Shown: positions 12,765 through 24,133, counted from the stretch's first letter. The stretch: DNA of 64,000 bases from Symsagittifera roscoffensis (GCF_963678635.1 NC_087067.1:55670456-55734455), one strand, 5' to 3'. The notes: generated by a model not told the origin, from the letters alone. Translations and numbers: made by a program.

Positions 12765-15700
12765 GAGAAAAAGGTAAAACCATAGACGGGACAAGCTGTG
12801 GTAGCACTTTTTAGAATGAGGAAATTGAATTCGTTAAGTGATAGTAAACAGGTTTGTTTGGTACAGAATCCAAATAGTCAAAGTTCAGTGATTTTAGGCC
12901 GGAGCTTATCGGTAACTCGAAACGGACTGTGTGTCAGTGTGTTATTGAATACACTGGACACCACGGTTTCAATCCAGCGTGGAAAAAACTTGATTACGCT
13001 TTGCCGATGAGGACCGACTAGGAAGAGACACAGAGCTTGAAGAGATATAGTGTGAAAGACTGCCCTTATCATGCCAATAAAGATGAAATTTTAAAAAGAG
13101 TTAATGAATTTAAATCTATTCATAAACTATTTTCAGTGAAATCCAAAACGTTTGCCGAGCTGCTCGAATTTTCTGGAACAACCCTCGTCATATGAACTCG
13201 AATCTGACAAACCGGAGATTTTGAATCATTGTGGGCGGTTTTAAATTGGAACGCGGATGTATTTTCAAAACATAGGGCGGATATCGGTTGTTGAAACTTC
13301 GTCGAACACGAGATCTAACTAGAGGAAGGCGCCGTTTTCCATAGGGAAGGCGCAAGACGAATGACGCCACATAAACTGGAAGCATGCCGAGCGGAAATAG
13401 AAATGTTGCTCAAATACGACATGAAAGAACCCTCGAAATCGCCGTGGACATGCGGGGTAGTCATGGCAAAAAAGAAGGGGGCAGCTAAGGTTCTGTTGCG
13501 ACTTTCGGTACTTGAACGCGGTGACAATAAAAGATGCGTACCCGATACCGCGAATAGACGAGAGCCTCTCCAAACTTGGTGATGCCAAGTTCTTCACCAC
13601 AGTGGATTTGGGTTGTGCCTTCTGGCAGGTCCGTTTGCGGACGAAGGACAGAGAAAAGACCGGATTTGCATGTGAGTTGGGGTTGTGCCAGTAGAAGACG
13701 ATGCCCTTCGGCTTGTGCAACGCAACGGCCACTTTTCAAAGACTGATGTCTCAGGCTTTGACCAGAGTAATGAAGAAGTACGGGAATCTTGTGATTTGTT
13801 ACGTGGATGACGTGGTCATAGCAATACCCACTCTGAAAGACCACATTGATTGGCTCAATGTGGTCTTTGGATGCATGAAAAGAGCAGGCCTGAAATGCAA
13901 ATCATCGGAATGTGAGATCCTCAGGGATTCAATAAAGTATCTAGGAAGATTGGCGGACAAGCATGGCATGAGGCCGGACCCGGAAGCAGTAGAGGCTGTG
14001 TTGACATGGAAGGCTCCCAGAACGGACACACAACTCATGAGCTACCTAGCTTTTGCCAGTTATTACCCGTGAGTTCACAAAAGGATATGCAGACAAGGTG
14101 TACCCCATGCAGAAGCTGATGCGCAACAAAGGAAAGAAGTTCGAATGCAGCGAAGAAGCTCAAGTTGCCTTCGCGACTATATAGCGGGAACTATGCGAAG
14201 CGCCAGTGCTAGGCATGCCTACAGAGATAGGCATGTTTGTTCTTGACACAGACGCATCAGTAGTAGCCATCTCAGGAAAACTGCATCAGGAGCAGGAATG
14301 GAATGAAAGAACGGTTCCCCGTCCCATTGCATATGGCAGCAAGCAGCAAGGTGTTAAGTGACACTGAGATGAAATATGGCGCACCGAAAGCAGAAATGTT
14401 TGCAGTATTCAAATTCATGGAAAAGTACCGCGCATACTCGGGGAGCGCTCCCAATACGTTACTTGTGGACAACAGAGCGTTATCCTGGTTGAAGATTTAC
14501 TCGATGGATCATAGTTATATTGGCAGATGGATAATAAGATTAGATGGCTTTCACATGAAAATCGAGAGGATGCGTGACAAACTCCAGAATGCTGACAACT
14601 TAGCTAGAAAACCGAGTTCTATGAAAGATTGGAACAGAAGCAAGCCAATCAGGCAGAAATCAAGGAGGAGCTCTCGTTTCAGGAAAAAGAAATTCATGAA
14701 GCGCTTCCCTTGACGAGATTGTTGGACAAGTCTGGACATCCAATTCCAGGACATCCTGATATACCTGTCGAAAAAGCAGCTGAGATAAAGATTCTATCGA
14801 AGAAGGACCCGGTGCCCTTGGATCTGTTGCTTCGCTCAAACCTGTCCAGTAGGAACTCTCTCACATGAACATAAACAGCCTCTCATTATTGGATAAAACG
14901 GTGCATTTCATACCGCATGTGATGCGGATGCTGGGTGGATTGTTAGAGAGAGAAGTGACCAGAGATGACCCCGAGTGGGCAGCAGCTATGGCATCACTGA
15001 CAGTCAGTGAGAAGGTGGAGATCATGAGGTCAAGACGACAACACAAAGATAATGAGAGGGATTGTAGGACAATAGTTCAGCTACTATTATCCTCGATACC
15101 CCGAAAAGTTTTAACAAGTACTTCATACAAACGGAAACAACAGGGGAACGACACACAAAAGAAAACCGTTACCTTTGAAGACCAACAGAAGGAAGGTGAG
15201 GAAGTTGATCGTAGGCTGGAGCAAAGAAATTTGTCCAGGGATACGAACGGTGAAGAGAGAGGGAGAGTTCAGGATCAAATCCCGGGACAAGAAAAATTGT
15301 CCGGGGAGTCTGATGTAGAAGAGCAAGTTCCGGATGAGGAACGGGACCTGGATGATAAAATTTTGTCCGGGGAATTCAAGTGGATAAGCAGAATGCACAG
15401 AACTGACCCAGGAAAGGGAACAGGCTCCATCGCAGACTCTTCATTAGATGACAATTCCCGGAAATCAGGAATTGACACCTAATCAGACAGGAACTTGAGC
15501 TCAGGATCGGAACTGTCAGAGCTAGCGATCCACACACTACTAGTGGAGACTCGAGCAGGGGACCTGACAGTGATCGCTACCTCATACCAGGTGAAAGAGT
15601 CTTTGACAACGCAGCGGATGATCTGGAAACAATAGCGGTATCGAAACGTTCGATAAGTCTGTTTCCACAAAAAGAGGTAGTCAGGACTGATCTTCAGCCG

Positions 15701-16068
15701 TTCGAACAAGAAACACAGCCGTTGGCGAAGAATCGGTTCGTTGCGATGGAAGAAGACACGCATCGGCCCAATGAGCTGAATAGTAAGATGAGGGTCATGA
15801 AGACTTACTTGAAGGCGAGATACAGACTCTTGGACCTATTAAGAGCGCAGAGAAATGAACGCATGACTAGCAACCTGAAAAGGTGGTTCGAAAATGGTGC
15901 TCCGGCCAAAGGCGATCTGGAGGAAGACGGTTACCGCATTCTGAGACAGTAATTTATGCAGAAAGAGGGAATGTCATATCCGAACAAGGACGGGATCTTG
16001 GCTTTCATGAGAAGAGAAGAAGACAAAGTCCTGCACAAGTATAACGCGATAGTGTTGCGCAACTCTAT
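12765..16068 (+). pseudogene. GE1 unit B RT / RNase H pseudogene
   Basis: Carries the pre-RT linker, RT with YVDD near 13800 in the segment 13701-14072, RNase H remnants (14303-14713) and the acidic spacer (14865-15482, 15722-16068). A stop replaces the Trp codon of the CQWK-like segment at about 13693. The G run near 13475, at the RT frame-change site, is one base shorter than in unit A. Many small indels indicate long neutral decay. Confidence 0.8.
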
Positions 16069-17567
16069 CAGTCAGAACTTCTATTCAGGTCACATGATCA
16101 GATGGGCCATCAGGGAATCGACAAAGTATACCAGAGGATCCTGAAGCGCTTGGAGTGGCCTGGAATGAAAAAGGCATACAAGAAGTGGATAACAGCATGT
16201 CTGTCATGCCAGCAGGTCAAGGATTTAAGGAAATTGCGATTTCCCTGGCAGTCGATCAAGTCATCAGAATTTAACGAGGTGGTGCAGATTGATCACCAAA
16301 AGATATGCATGACAGACAGTGGTTACAATCAAGTCGTGGTCATGATGGACCACTTCACGAAGTGTGCAGAGGCCGTGCCCTGCATAACTGCATCAGCAGA
16401 AGAGAAGTGCGATCACCAAATCAATACGTGGATAGCGAGACATGGTTGTCCGATGACGGTTCAATCGGACAACGGAACAGCTTTCGTGGGAGAACTTACG
16501 AAAGAGCTCATGAGACGTTCACAGGTGGCTCAGGATCATTTCACGACATACCATCCCCAGACGAATGGCTTAAAGGAAAGGCAGAATCGAACGTTAGTGT
16601 CGATGCTGAGGGTATGTTGTTCCAGGTACATGACCGATTGGGACATATATCTTCTACAGGTGATGGGACCTTACAACAGCACGAAACACTCCAAAAATGG
16701 AGTTAGTCCACACATGGTGCTATTCGGACACGAGAAATCCTTGCCCTTGACTTTCTTCTACCCAGGGTATGAGGGAAAGAAAACGTCTCCCTTGGTCTAT
16801 GTGAGAGATGTGATTCGACGTCAACAGGAACTAAACGACTTCGATCGACGGAACACTCATTAGGCACAGGCAAGGCAGAGGAAAAGATTCGATAAAAAAG
16901 CAGCTGGTGCAAAAGCTAACTCGGAAAGAGTTTACGTATGGGTATTTCAGAACGTTATACCCCCAAAAGAAACGAAAAAGCTCCTAAAAAAGTGGAGGGG
17001 ACCCTTCATAATTACGGAAGTGAACAGGGAGGGACGCTTTTATAGACTGAATCCTGGCCGAGCCGCCTACTATGAGAACAATAGGCCACTCAACCCATCG
17101 ACAGAAGACTGTTGTATACCTGTAGACATGGAAAAGGGGATTATATGATGAAGGACCCTGCGTGTGAGGTCAACGAGAAGGGCACCAACGAAAAGAACGA
17201 TGGAAATGAGGTCAAAGAGGAAGGAACAAGTCCACCACTAGACGTGGATCCCAACGAGGTGATTGAGGCAGATGAAGAAACCTTACCATACGCGGAGAAG
17301 GACTGGCAAGACCCCGAACAAATGGAGGTCCCAGAAACTTGGAACCAGATCTTCCGTTTACGATACAGACTCGACAGAATGACAGGAATGACGAGATTGA
17401 GAGAGTTCCTTGTGGAAAGGGAAATGAAGGAGCTCTCACTTCCAGTGTACGATCCGAACAGAGGACGACTGCATCCACGGGAGCTGTATGTACTGATACA
17501 CGTAATCTTATCTGATACTTATAAACAAGGTTTTTTACATGAGAAATATTACTCAAGTATAGGCTGA
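16069..17567 (+). pseudogene. GE1 integrase pseudogene with remnant of macro-like tail
   Basis: The segment 16102-16863 keeps the HHCC zinc module (HQGIDKVYQ, CLSCQQ) and a D,D,E triad in QIDH, QSDNG and KERQN, so the core is readable. It ends at a TAG at 16861. The GPF segment (WRGPF) follows near 16990. At 17343-17400 a deletion of about 1 kb relative to GE2 removes the acidic linker and the front of the macro-like domain. Its end, from LREFLVE to the last residues before the stop at 17565, remains. Confidence 0.85.
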
Positions 17568-17914
17568 GTTTAGGTGGCATGCAGGAAGGCGTCATACTAA
17601 AATGTGAGTTATATGAGATATGAGTGTTATGTTATGTTATGTGTTAAGTTATTAAGACCCTGGGTAAGAAGGAGTTAGTGACCATGAACAACCAAAGTTT
17701 GGACTGTCTATTTTTAGGTCGAAGTCCAAAATTTTAGAAAAGGATTGATTTTAATAAATTTTGGGACCAAAATTTTTTTAACTGACTGTTTCAAATAAAT
17801 TTTAATATGAAGTTAGTGTAAAACTGACAATTGTGATATTCGTGACCTCTTTTCTAGATCTTGATTGATCATTTAATCATTCACTTGATTTCAATTCATC
17901 AAATCTGCAAGAAC

Positions 17915-19233
17915 ACGGACAACTTCAAATTGAATGATTTGATGGAGCTGGCAGAGGCATATGTGGGACCGATGATAGAAGCAATCTATCGTCGGTTGAT
18001 GGATCGAGACTTCGCTTTGGAGGACCCAAAGGAGGTAGTCATTTGATGGCCTGGGCTCTTGGGGCATGATAACCGTGGGGACCGCCCCACGGAAGTCTTA
18101 TTGATGGCAGCATACGGAGAAAGAGGAGCACTAGACCCCCCGAACATGAGATTTATGAGGTGCAGAAACGGGGATCTTTCAGGAAGTGACTTGGCGAACG
18201 AGCCTGGATTGGGAAGTTCGAGGACCTACCAACCAGGTGAGATGCCTTTGCCCACAAAGCCTAGTCCTGGACTGAGGAAGATGCATCAGTAAGTGAACAG
18301 CGAGGCCGCCTCGTCTAGTTTACAGCTGAGAGCAGCTGTGCCACCAAAGAGGACGAGAGTAGAGGAGGAGGTTCAGACAAATGAAACCATGCAAGATCTT
18401 AACGGGACGATAGAAGAACTGGAGAAGACCAGAAGGGAGCTGGACGAAATTACCAAGACCATGCTCAGTACAGAAGAAGGTAGAGACTTGTGGAAGAAAC
18501 TGTTTGACGATTGCAACAAGAAACCGGGTGAAAAAATAGAGCGCTCGAGGCGAGAGTACAAATAGCGATCGGAGCGGCGGGCGTTGACAACAGCCGTGGA
18601 AAAAGTGATACCTACCAGGAACATTCCTCGTGGGCAGTCTCAGATGGAACTTTTGTCGTCTCAAGAGTTGAGTCAAATGACGTAGACGCGACTCCCAGCT
18701 ACAACTGGTCGGATGACAATCTCGGAAACGAGTGACACCCTAAGTGACCCAGTCGTGGAGCAAGCGTTGAGAAAGTTGATAGAAACAGCTGGATGATCGG
18801 TTGCTAATAGGAATGCGCCAGGTTCCGGGTGACCGCACCCTATGGAACAATTGATGACATGGTAGAGTACAACTCTCCCAAGAGATGAAGACCAAAGAGG
18901 GAGTTAGTCATGCAAGGTTACCGACAAAAAGCTCCAGGGTCCCAGACAGAAAGATACGAGAAATGCAGACGAAGAAAGTGTCCCGAGTGATTGACGTGCA
19001 GAAGAATAACCAGTTGAAATATAGCTTCACAGGAGTTCCGGACGCGGATTCGAGAGCCTGCTCCAATCGACCGACTTGGAGACCAGCAGTAAACCTGCAG
19101 TAACCGCCACTTGGGATATCACATCTGATACTGGGTAACAGCTTGGTGAGAGTGCTCCAAAATTTGAGGACCTCCTGTATCACTACGGTGATGGCCTTCG
19201 GAGGTGCAACGATATCCCAGCTATTTCGGATGG
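17915..19233 (+). pseudogene. GE1 third reading frame (SGNH-like) pseudogene, cut by gap
   Basis: Homologous to the N-terminal third of GE2's third frame. The start codon is mutated (ACG at 17915 where GE2 has ATG). Coiled-coil sequence lies around 18360-18560. The nucleophile block reads GNSLVR near 19137 instead of GDSLVR. The match runs into the N gap, so the rest of the domain is not visible. A 3' splice-site-like CTTTTCTAG sits at 17849-17857, at the same place as in GE2. Confidence 0.8.
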
Positions 19234-19433
19234 NNNNNNNNNNNNNNNNNNNNNNNNNNNNNNNNNNNNNNNNNNNNNNNNNNNNNNNNNNNNNNNNNNN
19301 NNNNNNNNNNNNNNNNNNNNNNNNNNNNNNNNNNNNNNNNNNNNNNNNNNNNNNNNNNNNNNNNNNNNNNNNNNNNNNNNNNNNNNNNNNNNNNNNNNNN
19401 NNNNNNNNNNNNNNNNNNNNNNNNNNNNNNNNN
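19234..19433. other. Assembly gap (200 N)
   Basis: Exactly 200 N, the usual placeholder for a scaffold gap of unknown size. In GE2 the matching point is followed by more than 8 kb of third-frame coding sequence, so the true gap or deletion may be large. Open frames spanning it are not real. Confidence 0.98.
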
Positions 19434-19802
19434 CAAGTGGATATTTCTCAGAAATACGAAAAACGGCCAGTTTGACCAAAAAAGCTGAGCAAACAGAACA
19501 ACCGCAAATCTATTGAAAAACAGTCACACGAGAACGATAGAAAAACGAAGCCTCTTATTGTGACAATCACGCACGATAAGACCCTTAGTGGAAGAAATTA
19601 GCGGGAAACGAGGCTTTGGTGGGGAAGTGGTGGAAAGCAGTACCCTCCCGTGTCACGAATTCGGGGTGATAACAACGTTATCTCGAGGAAAACACGGAAG
19701 CGGAGGCTTGGTACCCCAGAGACTGATATATGGTGAAAGACTGTAGTAAACTAACTTTTTAGCTACTCTGATGCCGTAGAACTTTAAATTGACACCGTTA
19801 TT
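19434..19802 (+). repeat. LTR-like fragment duplicating part of the GE1 3' LTR
   Basis: Nearly identical to 20354-20698 inside the GE1 3' LTR, starting around GATATTTCTCAGAAATACG and ending at GACACCGTTATT. It differs by a roughly 27-bp insertion near 19561. LTR interior sequence upstream of the element's own tail and directly beside the gap suggests a nested LTR remnant or a misjoined haplotype. Confidence 0.75.
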
Positions 19803-20212
19803 CCTAGCCACAGAGTTTCTTAGTTTTAATATCGAAGAGGACTGCATAGATAACTAATTATACTTGGTGAGTGACACTAAGCTAATTTTAACGGGTACGT
19901 GGCCGTGCCACGTCCCAACTCTTTAATTAGCAAGAGCGAAAAGAAGTTTTATGGCAAAGATTACGTGAGTAGTCAGAAAAGAAATTTTTTTTCTAGGACA
20001 CTCCTCATGGTGCAAATTTTGTGAAAATGTTGAAAGGCAGTGAGATGTAGTATGATGCGATTTGTGACACGTGGTGAGTTGAGGTGGAGTGGTTAAAATT
20101 TCATTTTCTTATGCGATTTGTAAGATTGATTATAGAGAACTGGAACACTACTTGACGATAAAACGGTGTTATGCGATCAATAGGGACATTGATGGGGACT
20201 GTCCGGGGAGTA
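19803..20212 (+). other. GE1 3' internal tail with polypurine tract
   Basis: Non-coding tail before the LTR. It matches the GE2 tail in reverse complement (for example GTAGTATGATGC near 20046). It ends with GTCCGGGGAG at 20201-20210 directly before the LTR, the same 10 bases as in GE2. This is the expected place and composition for the polypurine tract that primes plus-strand DNA. Confidence 0.75.
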
Positions 20213-21080
20213 TGTGCCATTCTGCCAGATTGGCACAGCGCAACCTTCCGACGAAGCACGAATCAGAGAGAAAAGCGGAAAAACCTTAACAGCGGAAAAG
20301 TGCTTTAAAGGAGGGCCGAAGTATTCTGAAATTTTCTCTTTTTGAAATTGCGACCGTCAAATGGATATTTCTCAGAAATACGAAAAACCGCCATTTTGAC
20401 CAAAAAGCTGAGAAAACAGAACAACCGCAAATCTACTGAAAAACAGTCACACGAAAACGATAGAAAAACGAAGCCTCTTATTGTGGAAGAAATAAGTGGG
20501 AAAGGAGGCTTCGGTGGGGAAGTGGTGGAAAGCAGTACCCTCCCGTGCCACGAATTTGGAGTGATAACAACGTTATCCCGAGGAAAACACGGAAGCGGAG
20601 GCTTGGTCCCCCAGAGACTGATATATGGTGAAAGACTGTAGTAAACTAACTTTTTAGCTACTCTGATGCCGTAGAACTTTAAATTGACACCGTTATTGAT
20701 TGATATTTTAGAATATGAGTAGCTAGGAAGAGGAAAGGGTCAATCCGTCTCCAATGGATTTAATATAGAACTGTCACCAAAAACATATTGAAATAGGGTA
20801 TTCGAGCCGTGTTTTTAATAGCAATCACGTAGTCTGAGGATGCGAGACTCAGCTATGTGGTTGTGTTCGCATGTAAACGAAAGCTGATCAAAAGTCGTTT
20901 GACTGATGGCCTAAAAATAGTAACTTTTTACTTAGCCCTTAACAGACCAGAAAATCAACTGGCAAGGTCGAGACGGTGAAAAACGAGTAGAATTAAGGTA
21001 ACTGACGCCTGCCAGTCGTGAATAGGTACTTTTTCTACGCTCCGTCGCTGTGTAGTATTTGGGTTACACATAATGTTACA
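20213..21080 (+). repeat. GE1 3' LTR
   Basis: Begins TGTGCCATTCTGCC after the polypurine tract and ends ATAATGTTACA, giving TGT...ACA termini. Landmarks shared with the GE2 LTR include TTTCTCAGAAATACG near the U3 middle and GAGACGGTGAAAAAC near the end. Length is 868 bp. It contains a short perfect hairpin GATAACAACGTTATC near 20562. Confidence 0.85.
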
Positions 21081-21087
21081 CTTTTCC

Positions 21088-21299
21088 AAAAATGGCCGTT
21101 TTTGACGTTTCTTAGAATTATTACGTCATCAATTCGAACTTTCAAAATTTAGGAGTTTCCGAATCCTTCAGCCTTCACGATTTGTCCAATCGTCTGAATA
21201 ACGCTCTTATTCCTTCAAAACCGCCAATTCGGAAGGTTCGCTTCTGAAAACTCGAAACTGCTGAATCTGCATTTTTGTCCATTCTGGTCGAATATCACA
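21088..21299 (-). repeat. Truncated LTR fragment, - orientation
   Basis: Resembles the U3 end of the GE2 LTR in the same (-) orientation, from AAATGGCCGTTTTTGACG to the terminus GGTCGAATATCACA. It has diverged clearly, so it is an older insertion. It lies head to head with the + strand LTR that follows. Confidence 0.7.
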
Positions 21300-21306
21300 C
21301 CTCATA

Positions 21307-21743
21307 TGTGACTGAAGTAGGCGACTGTTACATAACGTTATTGGGACGATAAGTCAAACGGTGAAGGTCAAGATTTTCTGGTTCTTGGAAATTTTAAAAA
21401 ATTCGAACTGAGAGGTCGCACTTCCGAGAAACGGCCAAAACCGCCATTTTGGAAGAAAACCAGTAGAAAATCAGAAAGACAATTGTTGCGACGAAAATCA
21501 CTACGAAAAAATAGAAGATCAGAATCGAAGAAAAAGCAGAGCTAGCAGAGACCGCTCCGAGTTGCAACGATTGTGTCGCTACAATCGTTGCTTGGCCGTT
21601 CACAACAACGGTGAAGGGTAGAAAAACAGCCTTCTGGAAGGAGGATAAGGGCGTTTTTTCCCCGGATTCAGGAATCCGGAGGTGCTTTGGGAGTTGAATT
21701 GAAACAATTTTGCATAAATTTTTAGCTTCCCGGTTATGTCTTG
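21307..21743 (+). repeat. Older + strand LTR, first part (split by GE2)
   Basis: Follows the order of the GE2 LTR in sense orientation: TGTGAC start, AACGTTATTGG, CAAACGGTGA, the hairpin at 21564-21591, AACGGTGAAGGGT, then GAATCCGGAGG. It breaks off at 21743, where GE2's 3' LTR begins. The continuation is found beyond GE2 at 46218 (shared landmark TTGAATT then GCTAGGAGTTGGGGGAAAGG). This is the insertion target of GE2. Confidence 0.8.
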
Positions 21744-22594
21744 TGTAACATTCGCCCGGAAGATACATATCGACGGATAACAAAACTAAGTCTTAAGTTG
21801 ACTGGCTAGCGTCTAAACAGAGCTTTGCATGTTTTTCACCGTCTCTACCAAGCCAGTACTTTTCGGTGGTCTTTCTTACATCAGGCTGACAAAAACTTTA
21901 CTGTTCTCAGTATCCCCAGACCACGAGGTCACTCCTAAAAACAGGGCTACTACTTATCATATTACTATTGTTTTTGTTCAGTAGATAAAAATCATCATCT
22001 CCATCGAAGATGGATCAACCCTTTCCCCCAACTCCTAGCACCTCATCCTTGTCAAAACTAATCAAAATATCAGTTAAATTCAAGTCAGGACATGACAGGA
22101 TGCTAAAAGTTTATGTGAGTTAATAAAAGTTTCCGTCCCGAGACCCTTCCGGATTCTTGAATCCGCCGAATCAAGCTCCTTACTCTTGATTTCTTGCTAA
22201 TCCGGAAGGCTGGTTCTCACCCTTCACCGTTGTTAGCAACGGCCTTGCAACTATTGTAGCAGCACAATAGTTGCAACTCGGAACGTTCTCTGCTATTCTG
22301 TAGTTCGTTGTCGTTCTCCAATCTCGATTTTCGTACTGTTCGCAATCGCAGATAAAAGTTGTTGTGTTTTCCACTCGCTTTTTGTTAAAATGGCCGTTTC
22401 AGCATTTCTCAGAAATGTGACGTCATCATTCGAATTTTGAAAATTTAAAATACTAGAATATTCTAGCCCTCACCGTTTGGCTAAACGTTCCAATAACGTC
22501 GCTAATCCTTCGAAATCATCAACTCGGAAGGCTTACTGCTCAAAATTCGAATCCTGCATAAATTGCATTTTGGCCATTCTGGTCGAATGTCACA
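21744..22594 (-). repeat. GE2 3' LTR
   Basis: 851 bp, a direct repeat of 45298-46217. Termini on + are TGTAACATTCG and CGAATGTCACA, an 11-bp inverted repeat with one mismatch. It carries a perfect 11-bp-stem hairpin at 22247-22274 and copies of the leader motif (CCTTCCGGATT near 22147). It lacks a segment of about 69 bp found in the 5' LTR, bounded by a short TCTC repeat, so this is probably a deletion here. Confidence 0.92.
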
Positions 22595-22608
22595 TACTCC
22601 CCGGACAG
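22595..22608 (-). promoter_or_regulatory. GE2 polypurine tract
   Basis: In sense the sequence before the 3' LTR is GGACTGTCCGGGGAGTA, purine-rich at its end and directly abutting TGTGACA. The 10-mer GTCCGGGGAG is identical in GE1. It overlaps a near-perfect palindrome (CCGGACAGTCCGG). Confidence 0.7.
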
Positions 22609-23413
22609 TCCGGTCAATGTCCTCATTGAATCGCGCAATGTTCTAAATGGTTACAGTGTCATCGAACAGAATTTACAAAATGCACGAAATTACTTTTACC
22701 TACGTCACATCGACTCACTGCAGAATATAAATGGCATCATACTACATCACTATAGCCTTCAAATTCTTTCATTAATCTGCACATTGAGGATATGACTTAA
22801 GATAAAACATATTTTCTGACTTCCAGTGTCAATGTCCCGATTGAAACTTTTTCTCCTAGATTTAAAAGGTGTTGGCTTGCAGGACAGTCCTGCCAACCAA
22901 CAAGCTAAAATTATCCTACTATGCTCCTTCCCTTCGGAAATCTTGCTTGTTTATTGTCCTGAATATTAAAACCAAGAGACCCTGTGGTTAGAAAGAACAA
23001 TGCAACAACCTCCCCTCTCAAGAAGTTACTCAAGTTTTTCATGTCACCACAAAGTGATCAGTCTTCCTAAGTGATTAAAAACAATCATGCAGGCTGGAAT
23101 ATTTAAATATACTCTTCCCTCAAGCCTTTCTAAATAAATACTAAGTGAGTGTCTCTAAAGCCACTTCAACTAAAACCAAAATGCAAATTTATAAATGCAA
23201 CAATTTCCAAACTCAACTAAATGTTTCAGTTTTCAATTACAACTTGGTGGCTTGGTTTCTCACTTGAGTTTTTCACACACATAAAACAATTCTAAGTTTT
23301 AACGTTTCTTCATCATCCCTTTGTTCTCTTCTTTTTTCGTCGTTTAGAAGTTCTAAAACTTCTAAATTCTTCTAATTTTCTTTCTTGCCGCCTCTTGTTT
23401 TCTCGACCATTCG
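22609..23413 (-). other. GE2 3' untranslated tail
   Basis: No gene is visible. It holds a strong hairpin at 22871-22897 (GTTGGC..GCAGGA pairing with TCCTGCCAAC, two-base bulge). Sequence near 22600-22760 is conserved with the GE1 tail, so the region is probably functional RNA or reverse-transcription sequence rather than filler. Confidence 0.6.
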
Positions 23414-24133
23414 TCAATGCTCCATTTCCTCCTCCTGTGACGCTGACTCCGCACTCTCGGTTTCCGTGTCTTGTAGCACGTCATTGACTATCCTGACGCT
23501 GTTGGAAGCCGTCCTCCAACACTTCTGCTCTTCCACCCTCTGTTTACAGCAAGGTAGGGGATCCACGTTTGATTCTCTGTTTCTACAGAAGCTGTTGTGG
23601 AGACACAACGTCACGTTTCTCTCCAAATCTTCTTTCAGCATCTCTGCCTTCTCATTTCCACTACGCTCGCTCGTCCTGGAAATTCTTTTCACAGCGGTGG
23701 TCACTGCATTCCGATGGGTCACGAAAGCTCGCTTGAAAGCTCCTGCCCCAATGTCCAGCTGATATTCACTGTACACTCTGCCATGTTTCGACATATACTT
23801 TTTCGCATACTCGTACAACCATGCAGTCATGTTAGCTCTGAACCATGGCATCAATCGTTTTCTTGCCCATATCTTCTTCACTTCCATCGGAATGTTTAGA
23901 ACTTTGCACATTGTCTCAAAAAGATCTAAATCTTTTAGACAATCTAATTTCTGCAATTGTTCTCTCGTCGGTGCCTCCTGTCTATTATTTTCTCTCACAT
24001 GAGTTTCCAGCCATCGTATCGCCATCATAACTCCCACTATCACTATTGTTATGGGCTGTGATGAATCTGGTAAACCCATGGAGAGCAGCTCTCCAGAGTC
24101 CCAGATCAACACCAAATTACTACGCTTGGGATA
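23414..24133 (-). CDS. GE2 third frame, C-terminal segment after in-frame TGA
   Basis: About 239 codons in the same frame as the preceding large segment, separated from it only by a TGA at 24134-24136. The first codons after the TGA are open and not necessarily a new start, because no ATG lies near the segment's beginning. It contains one short hydrophobic stretch (ITIVIVGVMMAI) near the start, possibly a membrane segment, then charged helical sequence and an acidic tail. I do not recognise a family. It is either the true end of one long polyprotein cut by a nonsense mutation or a readthrough extension. Confidence 0.55.
   Translation of the reverse strand, partial: YPKRSNLVLIWDSGELLSMGLPDSSQPITIVIVGVMMAIRWLETHVRENNRQEAPTREQLQKLDCLKDLDLFETMCKVLNIPMEVKKIWARKRLMPWFRANMTAWLYEYAKKYMSKHGRVYSEYQLDIGAGAFKRAFVTHRNAVTTAVKRISRTSERSGNEKAEMLKEDLERNVTLCLHNSFCRNRESNVDPLPCCKQRVEEQKCWRTASNSVRIVNDVLQDTETESAESASQEEEMEH

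Larger units (their letters stand above)
9246..16068 (+). repeat. Tandem duplication unit B of GE1
   Basis: Second copy of the block seen at 2455-9232, closely similar but with its own indels and stops. Nonsense codons shared with unit A and absent from GE2 (for example the stop just before GQIYLGEEEL and the stop before the RNase H core) show that decay had begun before the duplication. Confidence 0.85.
1..21080 (+). mobile_element. Giant Ty3/Gypsy-like LTR element GE1, decayed, 5' end outside window
   Basis: A long + strand retroelement with leader, gag, protease, RT/RNase H, a second copy of that whole block, integrase, a third reading frame and a 3' LTR (20213-21080). Its first 2.3 kb match the reverse complement of 42.3-44.94 kb, the leader of GE2, so the window opens inside the leader and the 5' LTR must lie to the left. 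Every reading frame carries several stops and frameshifts. A 200-N gap cuts the third frame at 19234. The 3' LTR shares its ends and polypurine tract with GE2 but differs in its interior, so GE1 is a related subfamily and not a recent sister copy. Boundaries on the right are well supported by the PPT and the TGT...ACA termini. Confidence 0.85.

Noticed and set aside
19143-19488. Open frames spanning the N run
   Set aside because: They exist only because N codons do not produce stops.
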